DNA of 64,000 nt from Undaria pinnatifida (GCA_012845835.1 JABAKD010000021.1:300001-364000), one strand, 5' to 3'. Positions 12,501-27,300 are shown, counted from the stretch's first letter. Translations and numbers: made by a program. Notes: generated from the letters alone by a model not told the origin.

Positions 12501-15500
12501 TGCCGCGGTGGGAGTCGTGCGATCTGCACGCTCATTGTAGCATTTTTTCCCCCAAGGTTGGATGTGTGCTCTAAATGTGCAGGCTCTGCACAACATATCA
12601 TAACGGCAGCTACAGGATGCCGTAGATGATCTGAATGATTTAGGTCGTCATCTATCTATATATAGATTATCTAGATCGTGATCTGTCTATAGATATAGAT
12701 GATCTAGATCGTGATCTGTATATACATTATCTAGGTCACGATTTTTCTATAGATGATCTAGATCGTGATCCGTCTACAGATGATCTAGATCGCGGTCTGT
12801 TTGTAGATGATCTACAGTAGGTCGTGATCTGGCTACAGATTATCTAGATCGTAATCTGTCTATAGACGATCTAGATCGTGATCTGTGTATAGACGATCTA
12901 GATCGTGATATGTCTGTAGATTATCTACATCGCGATCTGGCTGTAGATGTTCTAGATCGTGATATTTCCGTAGATGATCTAGATCGTGATGTATCTATAG
13001 GCGATCCAGATTGTGATCTGTCCGTAGATGATCTAGATCGTGATCTGTATATAGATGACCTAGATCGTGATCTGTCTATAGAATATCTAGATCGTGATCT
13101 CTCCATAGACGATCTAGATTGTGATCTGTCGGTAGATGATCTAGATCGTGATCTATCCATAGATTATCTAGATCGTGATCTGTGTATTAATTATCTTGAT
13201 CGTGACCTGTGTATGCATAATATGTACCATTATCGGCCTATAGATGATATGTACCATGATTGATCTGCCTGAGGTGTGCACTCCCCCCCCCCCTTGATTC
13301 CTACAGGAGTGAGGACTACGACAACACCAAAGCAACGTGAAACACATCAAATCGAAAAACGTTTGTCGAGAAAAAAAAAAGTAGGTATCTTGTCCTCACC
13401 CGGCAATGCAGCCGCAACGTTGGACTCTCTTTTCAGGCGTGTGGATAGCAGCGTACGGGCGACAGCACTAAATATAAGTGAGGCCAAAAAAACAAACAAC
13501 GCTTGTCGAGAAACAAAAAGAATACCTGGTATTTTGTCTCCTTCCTGCGATGCAACTGCAAGGTTGCAGCGTACGGACGACAACACCAAAGCATCGTGAG
13601 ACAAAAAGAAACTATTAATAACAGCGCTTGTAGATAAAAAACGTAGTGGGTATTTCGCCTTATTGCGGCGGTGAAACTACAATGTAAGACTTGTGTCGCT
13701 GTAATGCAACCATGTTTATCGTTGGCTCGCACTCCCGACCAACCGCCGACCGAGCAGCTTTTGGAACTCGTGGAATCTCAAGGCGGGTCGGCGGCTAGGC
13801 GGGCGTGGGTGAACGACCTCAGCCGACGGTTTCAAACCGAAGATTTCGACGGCAACGGAGAGCTACCAAAGTGAGTCCTTTAGCAAAAAAAATAATGCTC
13901 GCAGTATCTTGGAGTGCAATAATGTTACTGCTCTGAGTACTCGAGTACTGGAATCCTGTAGCAAGAAGCGGAAAAGCCGGTCCAAGCCGTATTTCTTCTT
14001 TTCTCTCAGCAACCAGCCGGTGGGGGTCCGTGCGGGCGGTATCGACCAGGGGATCAAATTTTTCGTCCCCGGGGTGTCGGAGTTTCAGACAATGGAAGGG
14101 CTTCTGTTCGAGGGTGATAATTGTTCCTCCCTGGGTGCGGCGGGACCTCGACGATGTCCCGAGCGGAAGCTCTCGCCGCGCGCTTACTCCATGAGCCCCA
14201 GTTAAGCAAATCAATCAACAATCAGCCGATAGGGTTGGGTTTCCCACACCATGCGGGGCAGTATCGACCCCGGGGAACACCGTTTTCGTCCCGGAGGTAT
14301 CGAAAGTTGCAGGCAGATGGAAGTATTTCTTGTCCGGGGATGAGATACTGTTCTCCCCGGGTGCGGCTAGATCTCGACTTTGCCCCGAGAGGCAACTCTC
14401 GCCGTGCGCTGGCTCCATGAGCCCCAGCATATTCAGCAATCAGCCGGCACGGGCGGGGCTTCGACACTTTGCGGGGCGGTACCGGCCCGGGGGATCACCG
14501 TATTTGTCCTAGGGTTGTTGGAGTTGAAGATTATGGAAGGATTTCTTGAGGCTATATCCTCCCCGGATGCCAATGGATCCATGAGCCCCAGCTAAGCAGA
14601 GATCAGCCAATGGGATAGGGCTTTCAACACCGCGTGGGATCGCGTCGACCCGAGGGATCGCCGTTGTTGTCCCCAATTGATGGGAATTGTAGATATATGG
14701 AGGGGATTTTGAACCGGGGATGGGACCCTATCCTTCCCGGGTGCGGCGGAACCTCCGTGGTCTTACGGCTGGAACGTTCGCTCCTGTTCAGCGTCAACCT
14801 TCAAGAAAGTAACCCGAGGCCTCTGGCAATGGTTTCACAGGCCAATCAGCGGCCTGCATCATTTTTTCAAAATGTAAGCCGGCAGCAAGGCTGGCTCATT
14901 CGCTGTCAGGACTGGCTTCGGGGTTGTCGCGAAATTAGACCTAGTGTTCTGCTGGTTGTGTCCCCAACCCTCTCGTGCCCGTGGCGCGGAGCGGGGGCTG
15001 CGACGCTCTGGATCGACGAGACCATGATGGCAGACCAGGATACGATAAAATGTGCAAGAAGTAAAAAGAGAAGATATGGCAGAATAGCAGCATTGGATAA
15101 GACAGATGTCTGCCATCTAACAGTGTGCGGCTTTAACCTTAGCTTCGATCGTTCGTTCCTCGTGACCAAGGCTTCGGCATGGCAGTATCATACTCTAGCA
15201 TTTCTCGATTTTCACTACAACCGAGTTTGAGATTTTTATCACTCGCACGAGCAACCCTGTACCCCGCCGACCAAAATTCCCACTATAGGCGGTGTTCCAA
15301 AAGGCGCTGCATGGCTTACTGTCCCATTGCGGGTTTAACGGCGATCACCTAGCAACGTTCCCAAAAAGAATACAAATAGATAAAAAAGCAAGGGAGAACA
15401 AAAACTAAAAGAAATTTGCATCTGTGTCGTCGTCGTTTTCCCGCTGCCGCATGCCAGGGGGGAGTTTTGCCGGTGCCTGTTCGACCTAGGCGTGTCCCTA

Positions 15501-18500
15501 ACCCTGCGAGAAGGGAACCGGCTGTTTTCGGCATTACGGTCGACGGCAGAAGGTGCGCCGTCATCTGGCTTATTCTGGACAGGATGTGGCAACGGAAATG
15601 TCTCGCTATATTAGCGCTTAGCAGGTCGAAAAAAATGCCACAAAAGAGCAGAAAAAAAGTGTTTTGTATCCGTGTAAAAAGGAACATAGCTCAATGTCCG
15701 AAAGCATGCATGTATCCACGGAACACGGAAAGCCCTGGCATCTTCCTCGTCGACTTTTTCCCGGTAGCCCGCGGGAGGAGAAAAAACAAAATTGCCTCAT
15801 CTTCGCCATGTACCACGTTGTGTCGTACAAAGCCTGACCACGTGACCCGCGGCAGCCGTGGATCGCGGAAGCTCGCACTACTGCCACCACGTCGATTTTA
15901 AGATGACACACGACGCATACCTCGTAGTAGCGTGGTGATAGCAAGGTAAAGGTTTCGCCCAACCCAACCATCGGATAAACTAAAACAAAAAAGGCCATAG
16001 GGCAGCGTCTATGTTTTGGCAACCGAGTAAATGTCGTCACGCGACACACCCGTGGAAGAGTTGTGAGCTTAATCAGAGGGAGGGAAATAGCGACGAAATT
16101 TAATCGACGCTCAAAGGATCATATCACATGGCGCAAACCCGGGCTGTTGAGATAAAAGGTGCTGCTCGCAGTGTCGAGCAATGCAACAGCAGTGCAAAGA
16201 GCTGTACGACAATTTAGCTGTCGTCGACAAACATCTTTTGTCGGTGTAAATGGGGCCCAAAAGGGCTGGTTTTTCCCATCCGCCGAAGGATTAAAAAACA
16301 ACATACGTGGAAATTAACCTGACTGTGACCCTCGTTTTCCCATGTTCGCTGGCGGCTTTTTGGGTGACTGTAGGCGCGAGATACGACGATCTGATCGACT
16401 TCTTGCGGAGCAACGGCGCCAAATGGTACGAAGTGGAGCGGGACGTAGCCGACAAGGTCAGCGCGAGTGTCAGTTTCGTTTCTACACACAAGAAAAATAT
16501 GTATATATATATGTTGTCGTCGTCGTTGTCGTCGCCATCATCGTCGTCGCCGCCGTCGTCCTCGTCGTCGTCGTCGTCGTCCTCGCCGCCGTCGTCGTCG
16601 TCGTCGCCGTTATTATCGTCGACGCCGTCGTCCTCGTCGTCGTCGTTGTTGTCGTCGTCGTCGTCATCGTCCTCGTCGTCGTCGTCGTCGTCCTTGTCGT
16701 CGTCGTCGTCCTTGTCGTCGTCGTCGTCCTTGTGGTCGTTGTCGTCGCCGTCGTCGTCGTCGTCGTCCTCACCGTCGTCGTCGTCGTCGTCCCCACCGTC
16801 GTCGTCGTTGTTGGCGTCGTTGTCGTCGTCGTCATCGTCGTCGTCATTGTCCTCGTCATCGTCATCCTCGCGGCCGTCGTCGTTTTGTTTGTCGTGTATC
16901 AGTTTTGACTCCAATACGGTGTGGGGCGCGTGATACAATAGAGGTGTACCACTTTTTGGCCGTTTTCTTCCTAGATGACGGGGCTCCTTAACCCATCTTA
17001 GCCCAAATTCGCCTGAATGCCACCATTTTCGTTTCGCAATATTTTTGAGCTTGTTTTTCGATATGCGTAGGCCATGGGATTGATCATCACAATGGTTGAA
17101 CTCACTTTTCAAGTTTACCAAAAAAAAAACAGTTTGTGAGAAACACTGTCAGAAAACAAACAAAACAAAAGTGACCAGTGCATCTCCAGGAGTTGTGCTT
17201 CTTTTTTTTTTTTTTTCAAGCTTTTCGAAAAAAATGTGCAGCGTGAGCCTCATCGTTGGACCAGCAAGCTTATCCTCCACCCTTATCACCCTTATCCTCC
17301 ACGTCATCCCACGGGAGGACAGGGGTTCTTTTCGTGGGGCCAACCATTTGTGGAAGGCTTTAGCTCCTCAAACGTGGACAATTGTACGGGTATACCTGTT
17401 TCAGGACTAACGTATTCAAGTCTTGGTCGGGTTACGACATCATGTTTCGATTGAACTCCTCATGTTAGGCAGAAAATTGTTAGAACCTTCTGCACCCCTG
17501 GCTTGAAAAGGCTGAGTAGAATGTTTGTAGAATATTCTGCACTCCAGGCTTGAGAAGGTTCCTCATCTTCGGCGGAAACTTCTCAGAATATTCTGTACCC
17601 CTAGTTTGAGGAGGTTCCTCACGTTAAGCAGGATCTTCTTAAAATGTTCTGCACCCCCGGCTTCAGAAGGCTCCTCATGTTAGGCAGAATGTTCTTAGAA
17701 TATTCTGCTCCCCTGGCTTGAGAATGCTCCTCATGTTAGGCAGAAAGGTCTTGGAATATTCTGCTCCCTTGGCTTGAGAAGGCTCCTCCTCTTCCTTTGT
17801 CGCTCTTAGTTACATCAATCACAAGGGTAGAGAGCGGACCATGATAAAAAATAAAATGGAACTACAATCCCTCTCAAAGAGACGAAGAAAGCCAAGGAAA
17901 ACGAAGAAAAAAAAACCAAACCTAAGCACTTAGTCAAACTCTCCTGTGTACCTGCTTCTGCCCTAGCTTCGAGCTAATCTTTGCCACTTTGACCGTGTGT
18001 GTTGGGCGCGTTGGCGGCGCTCGGTAGGAAACCTAGACTGTCACCGCGTAGGTAGTTCTTGCTCCGTGTAATTATTTACGCAAATCATTAGCCATGTTGG
18101 GGCCAACGTATAGCGGCCTAAGGAGCAACAATTGCCACCAGGTATCAGTATGTTGTCGTATACCTTTGGACACATACCCTTCCGCAGCACAGCAGCCTGG
18201 CCGCTCGTGCGCCCGATGCTCTAATCATCAGTGAGGTTCGACACTTTTGCTTTCTGAAGTATCAAAAAAATGGGGAATAGTAATACAAAAGCGAATTTTC
18301 TGTAAAACTATTGGTGCACGGTCGTCGAGTGCGTGTCACCGGTATCTGTCCTTGTTGTACTTGTCTGGTCGCGGAATATAGACACTACCGCACAGCACCA
18401 CACTTTTCCGGTTGGGGCTTAGCCCAGCTGCAAAGCTCTGCCCAGCACGAAGCCGCGCGCCGAAATCGAACGACCCAACGTTAAAATATTCTCCCCAACG

Positions 18501-21500
18501 AACAGCCATCAAGAAAGCTCAAGAGCATTTTGCGGGCTTTGGCAGGGGTGGTTCCACCAAGAGTGTGCTACTTGGGCCACTATCCGAGCGTTCCAGCGAC
18601 TCAGAGCCAATCGCGCGAACGGCCACCGATGTTGTGCTTTTCGGTTTCACAAAATTGCATCGCTTCCATGGCATTTTTGTTACGCTAGGCCAACGAACCA
18701 AGTAGTTTGAAGGATGGTTTTTCAGTCCGTTTTTGAACGGTCGAAACTCGGTAAGGAACATGGCCGTATCCCCCTTTTACGATAGCCTTCGAGGGTGTTC
18801 GTTTAGGAACCCGCAGCAGAGAATAAAGGCGACCATCAACATCCTGCCAAACACCCCCAAGCAGTCGCCCTCCCCTGCTACGTACCAAAGCGTATGGTTT
18901 CTCGTCTGACACGTACCACAAGCAGCTAATGCGCCCCGTCTCCTCCTGCTCCGTGTCGAAAGGGATGCGTGGTCAATGGTCAGATGATCACGGCAATCAT
19001 TCGAGGAGTACGTCCTCCCGCCCCCCCCCGCCCCCCTCCCCTTCTACGCCCCAAACCTTACATGTCCTCGTCCGCCGTCGAATTTCATTACAAAAAGATT
19101 ATGCAAGCCATGGGACCGGACGCCCCCTCAAGGCGGGCTTGGTTGAACGGCATGCGGAGGCGTTTCATGAGCTTGGACGCGTTTCGAGCAGGGGTCATGG
19201 GCGCTTCGGACCTGTTGCAGGCCCTGAGGGACGGGGGGTGTTATCTTAGTCTCGAAGAAGAAGCGAAATTGCTGGACGCTTTGGAGACACAAGAATCGGC
19301 GAGGTGGGTTACCGTGTGATGCTTTACACACGAGTTGGGTGCGGTGTATTGGAAACCCGTGAAAGGCGGTATCGAATCTAGAGGGGTAGTGGCCGATTCA
19401 GGTTGGAAACCGTGGGAAAAAATGTTGGTAGCACAAGATCAACAAGTGACGACAAGCGAGAAGGGCTTCGCTTCTCTACGAAACCCTACCACTTCCAAAA
19501 CATTACCGTTGGCAAGACGGAGTGTCACACGCATCAAAGGGGGGCAATTCTTCCCAACTGATGTGCATCTGCACCACTTTTTATCGTCTGTATCATCATC
19601 TATGCTCTCCAGCCTTCTGGACAAGCCGTGGTCACAAGTGTCTTCCCTCCCCCCCCCCCGGGTATGTGCCTCCATCTTATCGTGTTCATGTTTCATCATC
19701 CCCGCTGCTGGTGGATTTTTATAGTTTGAAAAATGGCTAGCTCACGTTCTTAGACTTTCTGTACCGGAAGAAGAAAAACAAAAAGCTCATATGAATGAAA
19801 AAAATATGATACCCGCTAACCGACATTGTGGTCAAACTTGACACGAAAATCACTTCAGCTCGAAGAACGATACCACACCGAAGGAGGCGCCTCGTAGCTG
19901 AAGCTGCTGCTCTTCTTGTGCCGATGTGCTGTCACAAAACTCCGCCCAAAAAAATGAAAACTATCGTGGAATGGGGATGATTAGCGTCTACCGATGTGTG
20001 CGTTCTGGGATCGATTTCTTCTTCGAACCCGCTCTAAAAAAGATATGATACTGCGTCTGCGCTTGCTTTTCATGTTTGATCCAAAGAAAGGGTACGATAA
20101 ATGCGTCTGATTCTTGGTTTCATGCATCCGTCCCTAAACCCAAAGGCTCGATATTGAAGGAGGTGTTTCGTATCGGGAGCTGCTCTTGTTCTGCGCGAAG
20201 CACGCTGGGAGGTGGAATGATGCCCACCCAGCGCTCGCCGAGAGACTACGAGAAGCCCTCCGCAACCAGGTATCCTTAAGACCTTCGGCGGATGTGTCCA
20301 CCCATCGTTGTGTGATTTTTTTGTCCGGCTGACCGCGCTCCCCCCCTTTTTTTTGACTGGCTGACCGCGCTCCCCTCCTTTTCCATTTAGCCGAGTTGAT
20401 GACACGCTCATCAAACAGCTTAACCAGCGCTTAGCCATCTCGTAGCCAACAGCAAGCTAACAGCACGTCAAGGGCTAACGAAGCCAAGGGATAGTCAAGC
20501 CAAGGAATAACCAAGGGCTAGCGAATGGCTTTGGTAGATGTATGCAAGGTGCGATTTTAATTTTCTAGCTTGCCGCGCTCTCTCCCATTTGCCGTGAAGC
20601 CTAGTCGATGGCCCGTCCGTTAACCCTTTTAGCGCACTGCCAGCAAAACAAGCGTGAGTTATTCAGGGAGTGACCAAGGTCTTTGACGGATGTAAGCTTA
20701 GCACGACGTTGGGCTTTTTTCGGGCTCACCGCACCCACTCCCTTTTCATTTTCCCTAGCCGATGATCTTTTCCATCAACCGTTTTTGCGAAGGCGTTATT
20801 TCCGCCTGGGCGCGCCCCCACCTCGCGAAAGTCCTATGTCAGACTCCAACCATTGCGAAAAAGAAGCTAGCCTACACGGGATAAGTCACACCAGTACGAG
20901 CGACGCCGGATGTTTCTAATGCACCCTGACCCTGAATACGGGCAATTCTCCTTTAGAGGCTTGCTATAGCCGGATGTTTTTTTATTTTTTACTTTACGCC
21001 GGGCCTGAATATGGGGACATACTGTTCAGAGATTCTCGAAAGCCGGATGTCCTTTTTTTTTCATGTACCGCGGCCCTGAATAAAGGAAACACCCTCCTTA
21101 AAGATTCGCTGAAGCCCGGGTTACACAGCCGTGCTATAAACCGTGGGGACCTCATCTGAGTCTCTTTGCGCATTTTGGGTGAAAACTTTGTGACTGGTTG
21201 AACTCCTCAAGAGTGGATCCACCGATTAGCATGGTCGTTTTGCGAGTATATTAAAAAAAAAATTGATAGCGCATATAATCGTTGGTCGGGTTTGGCGTGA
21301 AGGAATGTTTTCGAAGTCGTGTTTCGGGTAACGGTGATGATATTGCGGACCCTCGTGGTTAGTAACTCAGAAAGTTCTTAGAAACTGCTTCTCCCCTGGG
21401 GTGGGATTACTCTTTTTTAGAGATCGTTCCAGTCGAACGGCAAGAACTCTAACGCCGGACGAAAAGCACGCTTGGTGCGACAGGGAGACGGCACTTGCGG

Positions 21501-24299
21501 TACGACAAGGGAGGGATTGCAAAAAGCAAAACCGAGAGAGTCTAACATTGCTGCCCTCGCGTGCGTCTGATCGATCGCAAGGCCAAGACGGGAGCCGACG
21601 TTCGGAGACTGTTTCGAAGCCTGGATCACGATCGAGACGGCTTCATTGGTCGCAAGGATTTTAGGGTGGGTTTTCAAAGAAAGGCGCACCAATAGTGTCA
21701 ATGTTATGATAGGGCAGGGTATACCTTGAGACGCTGTATTCGTAGTCGACGCGGCCCATGGCGTGTTTTGCTTCGTACGTCGGTCGGTCGGTCAGTCGGT
21801 CGGTCGGTCGGTCGGTCGGTCGACATTTCATTAATTTTCTTGCCATTCAACAATTTCCACAATCCATGAGGTTCAGCACGCTTGCTCCGATATGGGTAAA
21901 GTATCTCTACGTACACACGTTTTGGATGGACCGACCGTTTTTGAAAATGGCAGGGCATCTTAACCCAAAATAGATGCAATTTCGTTTTGTTTTTTTTTTC
22001 GTTTTTTTCCCTCGATAGTTTTCGTTGAATACCTAACCCTGTTTTGATTTTTGGTTTTGATCCAACTCCTGAAGTGAGCACTCCTAGAACAACGAATTCG
22101 TTTTCGTCGTCGATCACTCCCAACCCTGCCTTAGGTGCAAAAAAAAACATCGTTTTCTGCACTGGATGGTTTTTTTGCTGCACCCGTGACGAAATAGGCT
22201 GACCTGGCGACCCAATGCACAATCAATCCCCGTGGCCCAGGTGTTTGGTGGAACAGAAATGGAACCACAACGCCGAGGGGTACGATACAATAGATCATCG
22301 CTTGAGGGCTACCGTACCAACAAAAAAAAATAGGTCCACCGTCAACCAGCAACCTTCTGGCCGAACCGCGGTACTGTGCTGCCTCTCTCGTAGGATGCAT
22401 CCCATAAGACCTAACATATTGGGTTCCATACTTGTAGGAAGGATTGTTTAGTACGGAGCGCATTCTTTTTTCTTTTTGCCCCGCCGCCCTTCCCCCCGCC
22501 TAGCGCGGGGGAAGCTGATTTGGCTCGCTTCACTCGCATGACTTAAGTCGAGAAGTCGGCTGAACATCAGCTGGTTTTACCAACCGACTTGCCGACTAAA
22601 GTCGCTTAGTTGGCTACCGGTACCTACCGATTAGTTTTTAGTCGTGAAATTATGCCAACTCACAGCTCTACGAAGCAACCTGTGCATACAACGATCAAAT
22701 TAGTTTAGATTGTCTCCCCTCTGCCTCATACGTACTGTGCCTTTATTTCGTTGGGAAAAGCAATCGGGCAAAAAAAATTGTGTGGGATCCGCTTTGCGGT
22801 ACCAATGGGATACAAGCTACCAAGCAGAGCCCGTAGCATGGCCATCTAGTCGGCGCCAGTAGGATACGAAGTACCTGGTACCAAGCAGAGCCTGTGGCAT
22901 GACCATCTAGTCTACCCCCGGGCACGTCTTCTTTCTTCCGTCAAAACTCAATCGGGCCGCGCAGATCACCCTCAGCCGGCTGGGCCTGAGGGGCGATTCC
23001 ACAGAGGAAGAAGAAGCACTGATGGATGCGCTCGACGCCGAAGGGTCGGGTCTGGTGCGGTACGGCGATTTTGCCTCGTTTTTCACCGACACCGCCCCCC
23101 TGTCCAAGGCGGAATCCGACCTAGCAGAGAGGTGGGCCTTGCATGGAGGGGGGGTTGAAAACAGGGATGCCACTGCCTGCACACCGGTAACTCGCGGTGT
23201 CTACTGGTAACACGCTTCGGTGGTAGGAACTAACAACACTGAAATCTCCTGAACTTGTCAGATATTTCCACTTTCGAGGCATACTGCTATAATGTACTTC
23301 GTAATACTATATAATACTGAGATAATGTACTTCGCAATACTATATAATACTGAGATATCATGAATTCTATCAGCCCCCCCTCCCCCCCCCCCCCACAGCG
23401 TCGCCTGCTGCCATGTTTGGGTATTATTGGACATTACAAACGTGTTGAACTTTCATCATCCCTCCCCTGTCATAATATACGGAAGAAACGTAATGAGCGC
23501 CCAAATGTTGGGGGAATCTTTGTTAGGAATAGGAACGGCGCTCCGTCGCGAAAGGATGCCTGGTCAACTGTCAGGGGACTAAGGCAAGCAACTAACGAGT
23601 GCGCTCCCCCCCGCCCCCCGCCCCCCAATACCATGACAAGGAGGCGTGTGTACTCCTCCTGGCAATGGACAGTTCGGAATAAACAGTGCTGTGACCGAAT
23701 GCCGCTTTCTAGAAATTATATCGTCCCCCTCGATTGTGGAAAATAACTAACTCTTTCACCAACATGCAACCGCACACACTACACCTACATACGTGTAGTG
23801 ATCTTGGTTTCTTCCTGTTATCAACAAGAGTCGCACGGTACATGCTGCAGGCTGTGCGAGAGCTTGGAAGTAGAAGGAGGCGGTGGACCCGGAACAGTCC
23901 TCGGTACGCTTCGGAAACGGTTCGTGCAAGCCGATCGTGCGAAGAACGGTTATCTGGACCGGGCTCAGTTCCGACGGGTCCTTTTGAGCCTACCAGGCAC
24001 AGCGAATCTCACAGTGAGTTGGGATACAACACGACGTGGCCTAAACTTCGGCGTATTGGTTCCTAAACCTGCCAGGCGGTACGACTCTCTCGACGGGTTG
24101 GGCTACTATACAACCTGTACAACGCGTGGTGTGTGATTCGACTGCCTTGCTCTTAGGCAAAGCACGCGACCGTTACCGTTGATTTGCGCGTATCTACTCC
24201 GCCCCTCCACCTTGCCAAGCAATGCCGGGGCGATCAGATATTTTCGAACCTCGAGAGCACACGTTGTGTGGCACCACCGCCGCCCACCCGCATCTCCCG

Positions 24300-24337
<38 letters not shown>

Positions 24338-27300
24338 CACCGCGTCAACAGGACCACGAGATCGGCCGTCTGTCCAGCCTTTTGGACGAAGAGGGCGACG
24401 GAAGGGTGAGCTACCGGTCACTCTTGGACCTGCTTGTGAAACGTCTGGGGGACTGGACGAAGCGGCTGCCAGAGGTAAAAATATATACCACGGCTGCGGT
24501 ACGGAAGGGGGGGCGGTGGGGGGCGGGGGGAGTAGCCATTCCCCTCATGGCCGAGGTCCTTGGAACCATAGACCCTCACGTCCCTACAATGGTTGGTGTG
24601 GTCGTGAGCAGGGCTACAGTAGGGCTACAGTAGGACTACAGTAGGACTACAGTAGGGGGAGTAATAATTCTCAATCACACTGTTAATAGTGGCTTTTCGC
24701 CACTCGCACGAGTGACTCTACTACACTCTGCCTCATGGACAAAACGACTGTTCTTGGAGACTTTTTGTTTGGCGCAGCGTAGCGTAGTTAACTTTACCAT
24801 TCCATTGCGGGTAAATATCGGCAAAAATAAAAGAAAGAAAGAAAGAAAAGGAGAAAAAACTTGGCGAAAAACGAAAAGACCGGAAGAGGAAAAGGGGGGG
24901 GGTTCACTCACTCGCGCCAGTAACTCCGAGCCACTGCCAAAGAAAAGCCCAAAAAGGAACCCCGTCACCGTGAAAAGAAAGCGGCCGTGAAGGAGACTGA
25001 AAAAAAAGTGGCCGCTAGAGGGGAAAAAAAAAGACGCCTCTAGCTTTTTTTTCACTGCGAGGTTCTTGATCTAACGAGCTCGATTCCTCCCCCCAAGCCC
25101 TGTTGAGGCGTCGAGGAAGCGCACGTGAATGCCAACGGTACTGGGGAGCCGCGTTAGTCCGAAGTGGTTCGGCCTAAACTATCCCGCCGCTATCGTAGGA
25201 CAGGCCGGTGAGCGTGTAGCGTACGCCGCGTCCTGCTGATCAAGGCTATGGTACCATAAGGGTCACTCGCGCGAGTGACCCGCCCGCCTGGTGTACTATT
25301 GCGATGTAAATCCTCAAGGGGGATGGTAAGCTACGAAAGGCCGAAAAACTCGCCTTGAAAATATTTTTGTGCGTGAGACACAGAGTCAGTCAGTTGTGGG
25401 ACTGGCTCAACCCCAGCAGTAAAGATGGGGGCAGACTATATAAATACTGCAATGATACTACAATATCCTACCGTCCACTACCTATGCCGCGATTCTATCT
25501 CCACTCCGTCTTGCCCCGAGGTATCGTTTCTTTTCTTGGCTCTGCTTAGATAGGCATTCCCGACCTAACCGTCAAGTTTTTTGCGGGCGCGCTCTTTCTC
25601 CCGCGCCTCGACTTGAAAACGGTTGCAGGTGGCGTGGGAACTCTCTTTCGCGCTGAAGCATATCCAGTACGGCTTCAAGGCTTGCGTCGAAAGCCTGTCT
25701 CGGAGGATAGAGATCGCGGACCACTCCGGCACCGGAAGATTGACTCCCGGCGCGTTGGGAAGGTATACCCCTTTCCTCACTGGCCCTTTTTTATGGCCGC
25801 CTGCCGCCACCAGTACGAAAGACCTATATATATATATAACGCCTAGTTTCTCTCCGGGGCTCTTCGCTTGAAGACCTCTGTAGGTCACCTAATTATTGTC
25901 TTTAAGAAGCAATATGCGCTTATCCCGACGGGAAGCCCCGCGGCCTAGGACTGCAATATCGAATCAGCATCCAAAAACACGATTTGAGGCCCCAATAATA
26001 GAGGCCTTAGGGTTAGGGGGTTTATTCCGGATAGAGGTATTCAAAAAGGTATACCCCTTTTTGGTATACTTCGAAGTACCCCTTTTTGGTATACGTTGAA
26101 GTGCCCTTTTTGGCCAGAACTTTTTCCGAGTGACTGGGGTCCTCAACTCGAAATCGTCAGGATCTTTCAGTTTTTGCTTTGCAGCATGTCATGTTTCGTG
26201 TCGTACGTACTGCAGGACACCGGACGAATTAAAAATCGGGACTTCCGCCATTTTTTTTGTTTTTTTGTACAGGTCCTTAAGCGATGAGGCTTAGAAAAAC
26301 AACAAAGAACGGTGCACCTCTGTCCTACCGTGCGTCTATTTCCTCATGTAAAAAATAGAGCATTGAAACCGACCAAATATCCTGATAACGCAAGGCCAAC
26401 CAACCCACACGACAAAAAAGAAAAGAGGTTCGCAGGAAAACATATTCCTTCCTTTTCCTTCATATTCCTTCCTATTCCTTCCTATTCTTTCACCTAAGAC
26501 CGATGACAAAGGAAAGCTGATAGTTTGGCATAAAGGTTTGAAAACGCTTTTTTGGGGTTATGTGTTTGCTGAAATATTCCGGGTAACGTCGCTATGGGGA
26601 AAGTATGACTATTTTTTTTTTTCTGGCTCTTCTTTGGGTCATGAGGTCCAACAACAGGCAATTTGTCGATTTTTCATCAAGCCTTGATCAACACTGCCCA
26701 CCAAGCACGATTGACCTTCGATCTCGAGATTGAGGCAACCCATGGTCACTCCTCTTCGTTCCTTACAAGGCCACATTAGTGTAGGTGACAGCTCTGAAGA
26801 GTTCATCTCGATCCATGCCCTAGGGCGTGAGAGGTTGCTTGTGTTGTCCTGTGGTCTTCCGTCACATACTTTCAGAATTCTGTTTTTCACCCGTTGGGAG
26901 ACGATAGAGAGTTTTTGTCTCAGTTTTCTACACACCAGCCGCCAAATGTGTTGTTAACACAAGCCTGATCGGCGCCCGCCACAAATCACCGGCCGTAGAG
27001 TGAGCACCCTACACCAAGGGGGGATGAGAGCCCCTAACGAGCTCGCCACGTTCAGAGTTCACGACGCTGTCGTTGATTTCGTCGAACAAAGTGTGTGGAG
27101 AACACGAAATTGCGCCGCGTTTCAATCCAAGATCTGCTTGAGAATTCTCAGGCGGATGTTGGTCAAGATCTCCGCGAGAAATCGTTTTTCACCAATTCCG
27201 GAAAGTTTCAAAAATATTTCTACGAAGTTGGGTCCATAGGCGACCGTTCAGGCAAAGTTTGGCTGGGATCTTCGGGAATTTCAAACTTTGGCCTTCCATT

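Noticed and set aside
12910-13263. 117-codon frame of 9-residue DDLDRDLSI repeats, which superficially resembles a calcium-binding repeat
   Set aside because: It follows the 27-bp unit of the VNTR-core element, the opposite strand is equally open, and it has no splice link to the EF-hand exons.
16291-17121. 276-codon minus-strand frame with a long Asp run, and poly-Ser/Val frames on +
   Set aside because: Produced by the GTC array; the + strand here carries exon 8 and its intron.
20391-20440. A terminal exon after the TTCCATTTAG acceptor (RVDDTLIKQLNQRLAIS then stop)
   Set aside because: Its phase does not fit exon 10, whereas exon 11 joins exon 10 in phase and forms a proper EF-hand. The block is also one of three tandem copies.
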